64,000 bases of DNA from Wolfiporia cocos (Eukaryota; Basidiomycota; Agaricomycetes; Polyporales; Phaeolaceae): NCBI GenBank assembly GCA_029448655.1, contig JACCLO010000004.1:4340001-4404000 (forward strand). Direction: 5' to 3'. This document shows, one piece after another, positions 45,697 through 58,108 of this stretch; within the stretch, counting starts at the first letter, position 1, and each line of letters begins with the position of its first letter. The notes under the pieces were generated by a model, which saw only the letters and a program-made list of their open reading frames with translations, was not told where the DNA came from and did not search any database. Made by a program: the position numbers and the translations under genes.

Positions 45697-46928
45697 TCAA
45701 CTCTTCTTCGCCGAGTCCTTCCCCTTCTCCTCCACCTTCTCGTCCTTCTTCTTCTCTTTCTCATCTGCCTTCTCAGACTTATCCTTCTTATCCTTCTCGT
45801 CGATGCCTTGGCTCTCCTCGAGTTCGGCTCGCCCAATGGTCGCCTTGTTGTCTACAAGCGCGTGCAACGCGATGACCGCCCGGAGCAGACTGCTCAAGTA
45901 CACCACCAGCAGCTGGTCATTCGTACTTGTTGTAAAGCTCTGTGTCGTCTCGGAGTCACTCAGGTTTGGTAGGAGATTCAGCGCATCTTGAAGGTGATAG
46001 ACGATCTGGTGGTTGACGGGCATGTTGCCCGCCGCAACGTCGACGAGGTATTTTTGAATATCGGCCAGACGTGATTGCAGTCCGCGCAGAGACGCAAGCT
46101 GCTCAGAGACGCGTGTTGCGAGTGTCGTGGTGGTTGAATCTTTGATGTCACGGAGCAGATGTTCGACGCCAATCTCTTCTGCCTCCTCCGCTTCTATTGC
46201 TGAGGGTACGTGTAGGAATGTCTTTCGTGTTTCTGTGCCGTCCTAAAGGGAGTGATCAGCGAATAAACGCGTGCTGAGCACAACCACACATACGTCCTTG
46301 ATCTCCTCCACTGCGAAGTACGCGTCAGTTGGAATGCCAACTGTTTGTGGTCGCACGTCGACAATGACCATGATAGGCCGTGCAATAAATCGCTTGAGCA
46401 AGTCGTTAATCTCTTGGTCCGAGGCGCGAAGTTTGGGGCCTGTGTGGTACCACCCAATCATCCGCTCTCGCGCTGTGAAGGACGCAAGACACCGTCAATA
46501 CGCGACTGTACGGACGGACGACGACTCACGGACCATTGACCTTCTTGAACATCTCCCACATGCCCTCTATGTAGTTGTGGTCGAGGAACCAAATCTTGCT
46601 GTCCTTCTCATCCTCCTCGAATGGAATACCGAACGAGTTTGCTACGTTCACGGTCTTCCCGTTATCCTGCCCAAGAAGAATACCGATGACGCGTTTGTTG
46701 GAGCTGCGCGACTTGACGGTTCGCGCATGGTGGTCAGCCACCGAGAGGAGAACGAGAGGGTGGACAACTGTTCACGGATGAGTATGGCGTGTAGAGCAAG
46801 AGGATGCTTCTGGCATACCGACAGTGGTCCCGGATAACGCTGCTAGCTTGCGTGGGGAGTATGTGAGTCGTAGAGTGGAGAGGAAGTCAGGGGCACAAAC
46901 AAACCTGTTCTGAGGTAGTGGCGACCAT
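45697..46928 (-). CDS. RPN8: 26S proteasome regulatory subunit RPN8 (PSMD7)
   Basis: MPN-domain lid subunit that pairs with the deubiquitinase Rpn11. Start ATG 46926-46928: MVATTSEQ is spliced to LAALSGTTV, then [19 protein letters not shown]. The MPN core includes [40 protein letters not shown], and [20 protein letters not shown]. The catalytic JAMM H-x-H of Rpn11 is not conserved (G-W-Y-H-T-G-P), as expected for Rpn8. [20 protein letters not shown] and [18 protein letters not shown] form the C-terminal helices. The tail is Lys/Glu-rich ([20 protein letters not shown]) and ends DSAKKS, like other fungal orthologues. The stop TGA is at 45697-45699. Five exons. Confidence 0.95.
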
Positions 46929-47551
46929 GTTTGATGACGGGAATAAAACGATATATGCAAGTGGCTGCACCAAGACGCGTACGCGTACCTCTTAGACGCC
47001 TATTTGGCTTTGCTGTCCAAGAGCCTCTAGCGATTGCCTTTTGCAGAAACTCGGGTCACTAGCATCTTGCACTCAACCGCGAGGAGGATTCAAGAATGAC
47101 GGAGGATTCATATCCATACGAGCAAATGAGGGCTATTTTGCTTCAACTCCCCTTCCTGACCTGGGCGAACGCTACATATACTTTGATACTATAGCATAGG
47201 GTGGCAGATACACTGAAATACTCCGAGTCCCATGCTTCCAGCAAGCAGCTACAGAAGTAAACTACCACCTACTGTAAGTCTCGTAAGACTACAGAAGATT
47301 ACGATCATGTATAGCTACTTTCGTAAGACTCGCATCAGCCAGGCGTAAAGGCGTTCAATACCATGATGCACATCCCATCATGGTCGTGATACAATGCTGA
47401 ATGTATCTCAGGCTGCTCATATACTCCGTGCGCATGCTCTCCGTTATCTGCATGGTACTCGTGAAGGTGTGGCATGTGGCAAGACCCCGATCGCACTCGA
47501 TCTGATCGAACAATCACATCCGCGTCCAGTCACGGTATGTCACGTCACACA
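46929..47551. promoter_or_regulatory. Divergent promoter region RPN8 / mL54
   Basis: About 620 bases between the start codons of RPN8 (minus) and mL54 (plus). No binding site is assigned; a 10-base direct repeat TCGTAAGACT occurs near 47279 and 47323. No gene seen. Confidence 0.4.
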
Positions 47552-47974
47552 ATGTCCCTCCTTCGTGTTTTGCGACGACCACCCGGACTCACCGCCTGGT
47601 ATCCGGCAAGAAGATGCTATGCCAGCAGCACTAAGCCTGTGGAGGCCGCAGCGCCGACGACGCAGAAAGCGGATGAGCCAGCGGCAGGTGAGCATAATGT
47701 GCAAAACCCCCATGTAAACCTAATGATCGGTACTTGCTTAGTCGTCTCAAGGTCATCATGTCCTGAGGGAACTATCCTCGCTGGTGTTCAGCACCTGAAA
47801 GGACAGCCGCCAATTGCTGCGCAGCCGGACGACGCTTACCCTGCCTGGCTATGGACGCTGCTCGAGAAGAAAAAGATACCCGATGACGGACCCGGAGGGA
47901 AGGCAGAAAAGGCGAGGCTCAGGAGAGAAAACAAGCAGCGCATTCGGGAGCAGAACTTCATGAAGACGCAATGA
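47552..47974 (+). CDS. MRPL37: Mitochondrial large-subunit ribosomal protein mL54 (MRPL37)
   Basis: Structural protein of the mitochondrial large ribosomal subunit. The ATG at 47552 opens MSLLRVLRRPPGLTAWYPAR, followed by RCYASSTK, an Arg-rich import presequence. The family core is unmistakable: SSCPEGTILAGVQHLKGQPP then DDAYPAWLWTLLEKKKIPDD. The C-terminal helix is basic (KAEKARLRRENKQRIREQNF). One intron at 47688-47741 (GTGAGC...TTAG, 54 nt) interrupts the region between the presequence and the core. It is a multiple of three and contains no stop, so unspliced RNA would still be translatable. Upstream ATGs in the same open frame are unlikely because the presequence begins cleanly at 47552. 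Stop 47972-47974. Confidence 0.85.
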   Translation: MSLLRVLRRPPGLTAWYPARRCYASSTKPVEAAAPTTQKADEPAAGEHNVQNPHVNLMIGTCLVVSRSSCPEGTILAGVQHLKGQPPIAAQPDDAYPAWLWTLLEKKKIPDDGPGGKAEKARLRRENKQRIREQNFMKTQ

Positions 47975-48255
47975 TGCTTGCTGTGGCTTCATTCATCCCC
48001 TATGAGCGCGCGAATAGAGGTGAGCCTCATTCCTGCGTTGATCTCAGTGTTTACATATTATCATTGTCGCCCTTAGCATGCTCCGTCGTCAAGAGCGGGT
48101 CTTTTTCACTCTCAGTACGTTTGTACATAGTATTGACATCCCGCTACTACCGGATCATGCACATGGGAGGTCTGTCAGCTCTATCCACAGGATTGGCCCT
48201 AGTATGTCTACTTTCCAGAGCTACATGATTGGACGACCGATCCTACTTAAGTCAT

Positions 48256-50775
48256 CTAGGTTGGGAAGGAACCCAACGTGAATAGGGTCTGCTTCTGCTT
48301 TCCCTTCCCCTTCTTGCCCTTCCCACTGGTGGGTTCTGCCGCCCCCTGCTCTCCCTCGTAAGCAACGGACGTGCTACTGCCGTTCGCGGTCTCTGTACCA
48401 TTCTCTCCTGTCCCCCACGCTGGTACAGCGGGAGCCGAGTCCCCCAAGATCCTTTTCAACGACTTGTTCCCGCCAATGGCCGCTTTCGGGACGCGCACCG
48501 TGCTCGAACTTGGCAACTCAGGGAATGCAGATTTCGAGAATGTGGGCGCAGCCCTGGCATTTGCGCCAGGCCCTGGGACCGATTTTGGGACTCGTACAGG
48601 TGCAGGCGAGGCTGCAGCTGAAGACGACGCCCAAGGGGTGCTGCGCTGTGGCTGGCGGAACGGGCTGGGGCCGGGTGCGGAAGGCTGTAAACCAGGGAAA
48701 CGCTCTGGAGGTTGTGGCGGCGGTCCTGCTGAGGATGAGGATGATGACGCTGCCGCTCGTGCGACTCGGTCCCAAACCTGGCGGGCTGATTGCGTTGAGG
48801 AGCGCGCGGACGTAGAGTGCTTGGCGTTCAGTACCCTGCCACTGGTCACGCCGGCCCATTCGCTGCCTGTCGTAGTGGGGACAAGATTCGGGAATTGAGC
48901 ACGATGCTGATGCAGCTGTCAGAAAAACGCCATGTCTGAGGTGTAAGGACACTCACCTCGACCTTGAAACCGTTCCATGCAGCCAGAAGGCTCCTCTTCT
49001 TATCCTCATCGTCGATCTGGTCAACCAGCAGGCTGACGATGCTGGCCGTGCTATCGAAGTTGTGGTCCAAGATATTCCAGACTGTCGAGAGTAGATCTCG
49101 TGCGCCCGACTCGTTAACACGGTATGAGCGAACCGCTGCTTGGACCGCCGGGATCGCCGTTGTCGGATTGGGTGCCAAAGACGTAATCCGGGCGACAAGA
49201 ATGTTTCTTCTGCATCAAAGAAGAGTTCAAAAAAGACATTTCATCGGAATATAACCAGAAATCCGCCCACTCTGCATTGCCTGTTTCTGCGTCGTCTGAG
49301 GGAGACGGGCGCCGACTAACTTGCTGACTGAGGCTGGGTGTGGCGTTCGCACCTTCTCCCGTAAGGTTGCCTGCAAAAGCTTCTCTTCTTCGTCTGCCTG
49401 CACCATCGGGTCGCGAAGAACTCGGCCCTGGAGGTGCAGGGACAGGTGCAGGCGGAGGTTCGCGCTCGCGTTCCTGTCTGTCGCGTCTGCCACGTCTGCC
49501 GTTCGCACTGGTCTCCTCAAATTCAAACTCTGCCTGTATCCGCATTGCGAGCTTTTTGTCTCGTGCGGTCATATCGGCGCCGTGCTCCTCTACCATGTGT
49601 GCTTTGAGGTCCATAACCGAGCCGAACACCACGAACTTGCGGGCCAAACACGCCGGTTGGCGACATGGGAAATGCGCGTGCATGAAGTGTTGCTCCTGTG
49701 GGTGATTAGGCTGTTGAGCTGCAAGCTGCAAGGCCGGAGGGATCAACGCAACACTTACCAAGGCATCGTAATTCCGGAAGCTGCTGGCACATTCAGCAAC
49801 GTTTGAAAGCTGACAGTGTATTCTGCTCACTATTGATCCCTCACTTCGTTTCTCTTGCAGACGAAGCACTCCTCGTGCTTCTCTCGCATGTGCGCATACA
49901 GCTCGTCGTCGCTAAAGAAGCATTCGCGACAGAACTCGCAGAACGGATGTACACCACCCTCAATCTGCTGCTGCAATCCAGAGCCATGACCATGAGATCT
50001 CCGCATTGATGGAACATGCAGTGGCAGCTGATCAGGCGCATATAGAGCATGCTCATGAGCAAATATCTTCTTGTGACGGATACACAGATCACTGATTCAG
50101 GCATCAGCGACATCATTAGAACTACTCAGGCACTGCATATATACTGACCACATCAATTTGTTATGCACAGCACGGGTGTGAAGTTTCAAATCGCTCCAAC
50201 CATTGGCGATATAGTCGCATTCGGAATCAGGGCAGTTGAATCGAAGGAGAATTATGGTCTCCTCCTGCATCTCTTGCGTCTCAAACACGACTGACAGTTT
50301 GGGGTCCTTGTACGGAATCTGGTCGGGCGTGTAAGACGACCATAGCGCGTCCGGTGATCTCGTGAATATCACAGTCGGCTGTGGTTCCTATATTGCCTCG
50401 GATTAACAGGATGTTTCACGTAACGTAGCGCAGAGCATGCACGAGAAGAAAACGCACCTTGCAGAACGTACATTCTAATTTCTTGTAGAGTGCTCTTAGC
50501 CGCAGAGCACAAACATGACAGGTCCGGTGATTGCACTCCGACAGAGACCAGTACTTGACCGGCTCTGCACAGATCCAGCAGATGTCTCCATCGTCTGCTT
50601 TCGTGTCGGTGCTTTCTGCGGCTTGCACAGGCTCCGACACCGGGATTTTCGCGGGCGGAGAAGCGGGGTTCTGCACCGCCGCGGGCCTGTCACCTCGAGG
50701 ACCGCCGCGACCTCTGGGGTTCTTACGGCCCTTCTGTCCTCCGTTATGCGTCTGTGCGGCAGTTACTGAAGACAT
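48256..50775 (-). CDS. HEL2: E3 ubiquitin ligase HEL2/ZNF598 (ribosome-collision sensor)
   Basis: Ubiquitinates small-subunit proteins on collided ribosomes and triggers ribosome-associated quality control. The ATG at 50773-50775 starts MSSVTAAQTHNGGQKGRKNP and a basic RGG-like stretch. The RING domain reads CWICAEPVKYWSLSECNHRT and CHVCALRLRALYKKLECTFC. Next come SVVFETQEMQEETIILLRFN and CPDSECDYIANGWSDLKLHT with C2H2 fingers. HPFCEFCRECFFSDDELYAH, MREKHEECFVCKR and HFMHAHFPCRQPACLARKFV give the Hel2 zinc-finger array. The remainder is Pro/Ser/Arg-rich, with a helical conserved block (RSYRVNESGARDLLSTVWNI) and a Lys-rich end (GKGKKGKGKQKQTLFTLGSF). At least six introns. Stop TAG 48256-48258. 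Confidence 0.9.
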
Positions 50776-51030
50776 CCGTTAGAGCACTGGGAGCAGAGAA
50801 GATATGCTGCAGTAGTCGCGTTGAGAGCTCGAAGCTGCAGCACGAACACAACCACAAGTTGCCGCTGAATCCGACGGACATCCGATTTTGGAAGGTCTCT
50901 CGAACAACATGACAAATGATTGTGGCATGCGGTACGACAATGGTCCGGTAATTCAACCAAGGAATCCATAAGTAGAGTATAAGGTACTACACTAATAATA
51001 TGAAGCGGTAAGACACAGGAAAATTACGTC

Positions 51031-54000
51031 TTAATCCAAGTCTTCGTCCTCAGAACTCGACTCGTCGTTGTCTGCTTTGTTGCCTAAGGCCAGCGGGCTG
51101 ATGGGGCTGAGCGCTGGTTTCGTGGCAAGAGAGCCGAGGCCAAGTGAATGAGATCGAGCACCCAATCCCAGCATATACGAAGCAGTCGACACCCTAGGCC
51201 GTGGTGGCGTGAGCGTCGGCGATGCTGGCAGCACACGTTGTGGCATAGGTATGCGGAGCTCAAGACTAGCGAACGGGTCGTAGCTGGCATTCTGGGAATC
51301 GTCTGAATGCTGCCGGGGATGGGAGAATGACATATTGCGCGCGCGAGGAGAAGTCATAACCGAGCCGAAGGTGGGCGCGGGACTGGCAGGGCGGGACGAG
51401 ATGAGCAGCCCCGTGGTCCAAGATGACCATGAAGACGACAGCTTGGTTGGTGTTGCGGCCGGTCGTGCCTCCTCTACAGACGTAGTCAGCTCGTGTAACG
51501 CTCGTTTGACAGAGGCGATGTCGTGTTCGAGATCGTCCAGTTTGCGCGTGAAGAGTTGTGTTGCTTTCGAAACGGCCTTGTCTGTGCCGTCAACGAATCC
51601 TCTGATCTCCGCCTTCATCTCCACCTCGTTGACTTCGTCGGACATCGCACCTGGGATGGTCAACAATGCCTCATAGCCTGAAACAATCCGCGCCTCGTCC
51701 GAGACCCGAATCTCCAGTTCTACGCGAGCGTCCTCGTTGTAATCGTCTAGACGCTCGACCGCCTTCAGCAGAATGAGAGACTTCTCTGAAGTCTGAGGCA
51801 AAGTGGAAAGTTCTCTCTTCACCTCTTTCAGAGCGAGGTGGCAGTCTCGGAATCCACGCTGAAGGGCATCGTACCTCAGCTTCACCTTCTGCAATTCTGG
51901 GAGGAGTTCCTTCTGTTCAGAAGAATCTGACTGCGAGGCACCATCCAAAAGTTGCGTGGTCAGAGTGCTCAATCTAAGATCGTCCGGCAAGCTGCCCGCC
52001 CTAGGCGACTTGAACACATCCGATTGGTGTGATGATAGAATGTTCCCGTGTGTAGGTAGGTCAACGACGGATGTTGCATCGGCTTGAGGCGATTGTGGTG
52101 TTGGTGAGTTACTGTGGACATCGGGTATAGTAGAAGGTGTTATAGTGGTATCGTTTGGCGTTGCAACAACATGGGTATCGATACAATTCTGTTTTTGACT
52201 AGGGCTGATGCCAACATTATCGAAATGTGTTGGAGCAGCCGTGGCAACAGCTACCGAGAGATCATGGGTGTCCGAATGCGGAGTTGGTGCATCATCAACA
52301 GAGAGAGGCGAAGAAGGTGAGAGATTGACGCTGTCTGTGGTGGGGATCCTATCCTTCGGGATTATGGATGCCGCTTCTAGAGAAGATCCCATTAAGACCC
52401 CGTTCGTAGACGGGAGGGCAGAATTGAGTGATGATCGCAATACATTCGGCTCGCGCACTATATGGCTCGCGCGAGACGTTGGTAGCGCAGACTCATTGCC
52501 AATCAGTTCATCTGTCGAATCTAGGACGACAGGTATGGCAGAGGGAGAGCTTGACAGAGGTTCTCGCGATGCCAGCTGCTCTGATTGTGACGCCAATACG
52601 ACAGTATCTTCGTCGGGTACGGCAACAGAAGGCGTTATAGCGGTAACAGTGGGGTGTTCTTGCTGTTCGAGATCACAGGAAGAACTGGATCCTTCCGCTA
52701 ATAAAAATTGGTCATCCTGGACCGAGACAACTTCTGCAGACTCGATAGGGTGCGAAGGTGGCTCCCTCTCAACCCGCTCAGACAATTGTGTCTTCAGTGT
52801 CGCTCCGTTGGCCGTTTCGAACGCATTCCCACTAGACACAGCAGTAGACAATGACGAAGCTTGACTAGAAATCGGGGTGTGTGGAGCGTGCCCAGATACG
52901 TAGTATTGAGCGAGGATACGTTCGAGCTGCAGTCGTCGGTCGGTCTCCGCTTGCAACTCGCGTGTAAGAGAGTTGACCGCAATCTGTGCTGCTACGACGC
53001 GCCCGACCGAGCCGACCAACTCGCTCTTCTCAGGTTCTGGTTGCCCGTTGAGGACCTCCAAGAGAGTCTCGGCGTCGTGTAACACTCCGGAGAATACGCC
53101 TTGGACCGCAAAGCTTGTATCTGCATCCTCCTTCGAGTTTACAACGCGTTCGAATGACTCTCGTGCTCTCCGCGTCCATCTTCGTAATCCTTCTGCGAGG
53201 TTCTCCTCGCGCCCAAGAAAGGCGAGTCGGAGAGCGATTTCCCGACGGCGACCATAAGCCTCGCGCGAAATGTCCTCGGTAAGCTCGTCCAGCGCATCTC
53301 GTAGCTTGTCTGCCTGCCGCCGTTCTGCCATCAGCGTGTGCCGTAGATGTTCAAGCTCTGCGCTCAGCGTTGCGACAGTCGCGGCGTGACGTGCCTTCAT
53401 GTTGTCCATCGCCTTCTGCAACGAATCCGTCGACGACTGAGAGAATTTCCTGAGCACGCAACGTTAGAAGAACGATTCCCATGGCGTTCGCAGAGTACGC
53501 GGCGTACATGTAACGAGACACCATCTTCGCTGCGGTGTTGTCCTCGATTTGGTATTTCTCAAGCTCGAGTTGCGCGCTGGCTAATTGTACCCGGTCATAC
53601 TCGGACCGCTTGCGCTCGGCTTCAAGCTCTGCGGACTGTACTGCACGTTCTCCGCGTAGCAAAGCGATTTCAGCCCCCAGTTGCTCCGTTTCGCCATTAA
53701 ACTCCTCCAGCAGCTTTTGCAGCCCGGACTTGCCTTCGGACAGGCTGTCCACGAGCGCCGTACTCGAGTCAACACCCTCGCTGCCCGACGTGGATGACGA
53801 CGACGCACTGGGTGATGCTCGGGGCCTTCCCTCGAGCGTCCGCACGAGGTCCGCGTACTCCCGAACAACGAGGTCGGATAGCTTCCGTTCCTCCTCCGCT
53901 GCGCGTGCCTTCGCCTCAGTCTGCTGCCGCCTTGCCTCCGTCTCATCCAGCTGTGCGCGCGTCTTCCCTGCGAGCTCCCGGGCGCCCGCGACGTCGTGCT

Positions 54001-54437
54001 GTGCCTTGGCAAGGTCGCTCCGGACGTGGGCGAGCTCGATCCCGCGTGCTGCAAGAGTCTCCTCTGTGAGGGTCAGCTTGTCCGAGAGTCTTCGGAGGGC
54101 GAGCGTGAGCTCCTGAGCTTGCAAAGCCGCGGGGTGTGGTGTAACCTCCGGGTGTGCGCGCAAGGTCGCGAGCTCTGCCTTCAGCTGCGCATTCTCGCTC
54201 TCAAGGAAGTGGGTCCGTTCAAGTGCATGCGTCGTCTCGAGCGAGTGCCGCTGGAGCTTGACGGAGGTCGCATGGGCTTCGTGCTGCGTACGGGTGAGTA
54301 GATGAGCGTGCGATGTGCAAGGGTGCGGATAGATCACCACCGGAGGTTCCGAGCTTCACCTGATATCGGTCGACCGCGGCACGGAGACTCAGAAGCTCCA
54401 GAGCCAAAGGGTGTTCGTCGTCGACATCTACGGCCAT
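51031..54437 (-). CDS. Long coiled-coil protein, family not recognised
   Basis: About 1,080 residues from three coding exons. The first, MAVDVDDEHPLALELLSLRA to DRYQ (ATG 54435-54437), is spliced to HEAHATSVKLQRHSLETTHA. A second intron near 53455-53516 joins VSRYM to KFSQSSTDSLQKAMDNMKAR. Residues about 30-420 are heptad-rich with few prolines (FLESENAQLKAELATLRAHP, LDETEARRQQTEAKARAAEE, LLRGERAVQSAELEAERKRS). The middle, from about residue 450 to 750, is Ser/Thr/Pro-rich and probably disordered. A second helical block follows (ELLPELQKVKLRYDALQRGF). The acidic C-terminus ends ADNDESSSEDEDLD. No GRIP, kinesin or kinase domain is visible. It could be a golgin or a septum/cytoskeleton scaffold, but the function is unknown. 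Confidence 0.78.
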
Positions 54438-54930
54438 GAATTGTGCGTGTATGCCGGCGGTCGCTGATGGTCGCGCAGTCGAGGGCAGTACCTGCGACCA
54501 GACCCTTGGAATCCCAGCTCCCTTAGCAGACGCTATCCAAAACGGTAAACTGGTTCCTAAGCAGGATAACCGTTGGGAAAGACGCACCTTTGACTCTGTG
54601 TTCTGCCTTACCCTGCCGCATTCCTATCGCTGCTACTCGCAACTTGTTTTCATCATCGACTCTAAGGATTAGATTGTAACGGACCCTACTCTTTGAAAAG
54701 CGGATTACCTTTCGTCCCCCGAAACCCGCTCCGAAGAGTCAGCAAAGGCGCTCGACTACCTCGCTCGGTTCATTGACTGCTCACTCAAGCGTATGCTTGC
54801 CAGAGTGTTGCCTTCGGTACCTCGTATAGAACAACACTGCTTAGGGTAGTCGCAATGTGAGCCCTTTACTGCTGCTTATGTTCTCGGTGATCACGCAAGT
54901 CATCGTGACTGACGAGACCTCATAGCAAGA
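54438..54930. promoter_or_regulatory. Divergent promoter region coiled-coil gene / UBP3
   Basis: About 490 bases between start codons. A possible 5' UTR intron of UBP3 (GTGAGC near 54856 to CATAG near 54924) would end just before its ATG. No other gene seen. Confidence 0.45.
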
Positions 54931-57909
54931 ATGGCCAGCCCACCATATCCCACTTCGGGACCTTCATCTTATTATGTTCCTCCGCATCCACATCAGTACT
55001 ATGGTAATGGTCCAGCACCTGTACCTTACTACCCGCAACAGTACCATTTACCCCCCATGAATGGACACGTTCCAATGCATCCACCTACGTCTCCACGCAT
55101 GAACCCACCAAACCGGGGTCGCTTTAACGGCCACAGAGGCGTCTCTTCGTACCACTATCACCATATGACTGCACCGCACGGCATGCATCCAGGAGCTGCC
55201 ATGCAATCCCCTCCAGTATCGCCAGTGAGCTCATATACTCAGCCTCAAAAATATTCGCCACATATGCAGCACATGCCCTATTCACCACCCATCCCTCACC
55301 AACCGAATGGGTCATATCCACCTGCTTGGGCACCACAACAGCTGTCTCCGTTACCGAAACAGCTTTCGATGCCGCCTCCGGTGATACCCTCGCATTCTGC
55401 TCAGACACACCTACAGCCCCAGCTACCACCACCCGTATTGGTGCCTCAGTCGCCCCAGCAATTGGAGTCTGCGCAAGCGGATCCCAGCATGCTGCCTCTC
55501 TCGGAGCCATTGCAAGAGCCCCCGAGCTCATCTTCTCCAGCCCATCAACCAGAAGAAGCTGTGCTCGCCGAGAAGCCTCCATCTTCCCCTGAACCTGAAC
55601 TTGGACAGGACCAGGCGGAAGAAGCGCCTGTAGAGTCGTCAGAGGAGGTTGTACAGAAGCCTTCGAGTTCAATGACACAGTCCCACGAATATGTCGTCTG
55701 GTCTCGCCGACCAACGGACCCAACCAACGCACCGGGACTAATCATTGCAACCGGCGCATTCCCGCCAGAGGATTTTGTGCATAGGGCCCTTGACCTTCCT
55801 ACGCCTCCTGCATCCCCAAAGGCGCCGAAAGCCGACCTTAAAGTCGAGTTCGTACAAGAACCGACTGAGATCTCGGCGGATTTGCTATCCCATGATTCGG
55901 CAACAGTATCTCCAGAGACTGCTCAGCCTCTATCCTCGTCCGCTACGGAAACGACTACTGCGTCGACCACCCCTGGTGACACCCCTGTACCTGGTTCCCC
56001 GGCGTCTTCGAGGACATCCGTATCTATTGCGGCTGACTCTTCTGCCGTCACCGCTAACGGTGGAATTCTCGCTCCGCCCGAGCAGAAGGCTGAAACGACA
56101 CCTACCATACCTGCTCTAGGTGAAGCAGAGTCAGTTTCAGCGGCAGAGGCTTCTGCTGTAGCTTCCGCTGACGCTACACAACCTGCTACGCCTGTGGCGC
56201 CTACGCCCACTCCCAAGCCGGCTGTTCAGAAGAAGTCTTGGGCATCGCTCCTTCAATCGAACGACGCGTCCGCCTCGTCCTCCAAGTCGCGCCTGCCTAC
56301 GTCCTCTGTCGTCGGTTTCTCCATACCTGCTACAGCCGGCTCGGGCTCAAGCGCGCTAGGGAATGCAGGCACTGCGACCTCCCCGCACCGCAATGAGCTC
56401 CTAAACCTGCTTAGCCAAGGGCCTTATTCCCCAGCGAGTGCTCTGAAAATTCAGCCGCGCGGACTGGTGAACACTGGGAACATGTGTTTTGCGAATGCAG
56501 TACTGCAGGTGCTCGTGTACTGCCCGCCGTTCAATCGGCTGTTCACGGAGCTCGGCAAGTACCTGTCGGGGCCAGTCGTGGGCTCACAAAAGGAGGGCAC
56601 GAAGGCGACACCATTGGCAGACGCGATTGTTCAGTTCATGAAGGAGTTCGTCCCCGAGCCGGCTGCGGACTCAAAAGCGAAAGGCAAAGGGCGTGAGGAT
56701 GACTTTTACGAGCCTGAATCATTCATTCCGTCGTATGTGTATGACGCGATGAAAGAGAAAAAGCGATTTGCAAGCATGATTGTAAGACACTGTATGTTAT
56801 CCATGATAGCAAGCCGCTCATCATGTCGCTTGTAGGGTGGCCATCAAGAGGACGCCGAAGAGTTCTTGGGCTTTTTCCTGGATACCCTGGAGGAGGAGCT
56901 CCTCTTGTTGTCCCAGTCACTATCTCCAAATGCACCCCCAACTGCAACCGAAAATGCAGAAGGGGGGCAGGGTGCATCTTCGCAAGACGAAGGATGGTAT
57001 GAAGTGGGCAAAAGGAACCGGAGCGTAGTTACGCGCACTGTGAGTTAATAGCAATTTACACTACACCAGAGCGCACTGATGTCTTCTCTCTCCCAGATCA
57101 AGTCTTCAGAATCGCCAATCACTCGCATATTCGGAGGCAAGTTCCGGTCAACTCTTCGAGCACCTCATCAAAAGGACTCAGTCACCATTGAGGACTGGCG
57201 CTCATTGCGTCTCGATATTCAGGTGCGTTGTTTGAATTAGAGCAATATCGCAAAATAATGAGAATATAACTTCAGCGAGAGCAAGTGCACTCTATCAATG
57301 ATGCCCTCCCTCCTATCTCGCAGCCTCAACCTGTGCAAATTAGCCAACCGACGCGGCCCGGAGTAGTAGTGGAGGCTAATCAACAGGACCTGATCGAAGC
57401 TCTGCCGCCCGTTCTCATCTTGCATTTGAAGCGCTTCCACTACGACACAAAGGTGGGCGATGTGGTGAAAATTGGCAAACAGATTGCATATGGTGCAGAG
57501 TTGGAGATTGGTCCAGGTAATGTGTTTCCGCATTCCCTCATATCTGGCCCGCTCACTCACAATCCACAAGATTTGATGGCCCCAACAAAACGGACGCCAT
57601 ATCCAGCCAAATATCAGCTCTTTGGAGGTGAGCTTTGCCGTGTATTGCTGCATTCCACTTCTTATGCGGCTTGCAGTCCTTTATCATCATGGGCAATCAG
57701 CTTCCGGTGGCCACTATACGATTGATGTCCTCCATCCAAACCGCGATCTCAATGACAAACCGCGCGCGGCTTGGATACGGATTGATGACGAGCTCGTCTC
57801 CGACATTCGTCCTGATGATGTCTTCAACACCACAGAGCGGGATGACAGGTGTGCATATCTGCTGTTCTACAGGAAGGTGTCTTCTGGTCGCCCACCGACA
57901 CGGACATGA
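54931..57909 (+). CDS. UBP3: Ubiquitin carboxyl-terminal hydrolase UBP3/USP10-like
   Basis: Deubiquitinase; yeast Ubp3 with Bre5 acts in COPII recycling, ribophagy and ribosome quality control. An intrinsically disordered N-terminal half (residues about 1-480) is rich in Pro, Tyr, Gln and Ser (MASPPYPTSGPSSYYVPPHP). The USP domain starts ALKIQPRGLVNTGNMCFANA: catalytic Cys in G-N-x-C-[FY]. Then SFIPSYVYDAMKEKKRF, GGHQEDAEEFLGFFLDTLEE, the LILHLKRFHYDTKVGDV block, and the His box SASGGHYTIDVLHPNRD. WIRIDDELVSDI and CAYLLFYRKV close the fold. Cys, His and the acidic partner are all present, so it should be active. Nine exons or so; introns end in the usual AG. Stop TGA 57907-57909. Confidence 0.93.
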
Positions 57910-58108
57910 TACTCGTAGTTGTCGTCAATATATCTATATCACGCTTCATCTTGATGCTTTCCTCGTGCTGCTGATCGCACATTACAACAGAAATCATTAT
58001 TGAGATTGCAGGAGATGTGATACCCTACAACCCATGCAGTGAGTCGTATGGTATAAAATAATACTGACAGCGAATATTCCGCGTAGTAAGGTTTCATGGG
58101 GGATTCCA

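Noticed and set aside
48256..57909. HEL2 and UBP3 lying near each other as a ribosome quality-control cluster
   Set aside because: They are on different strands with an unrelated coiled-coil gene between them, and other genes in the window have no connection. Coincidence is the simpler explanation.
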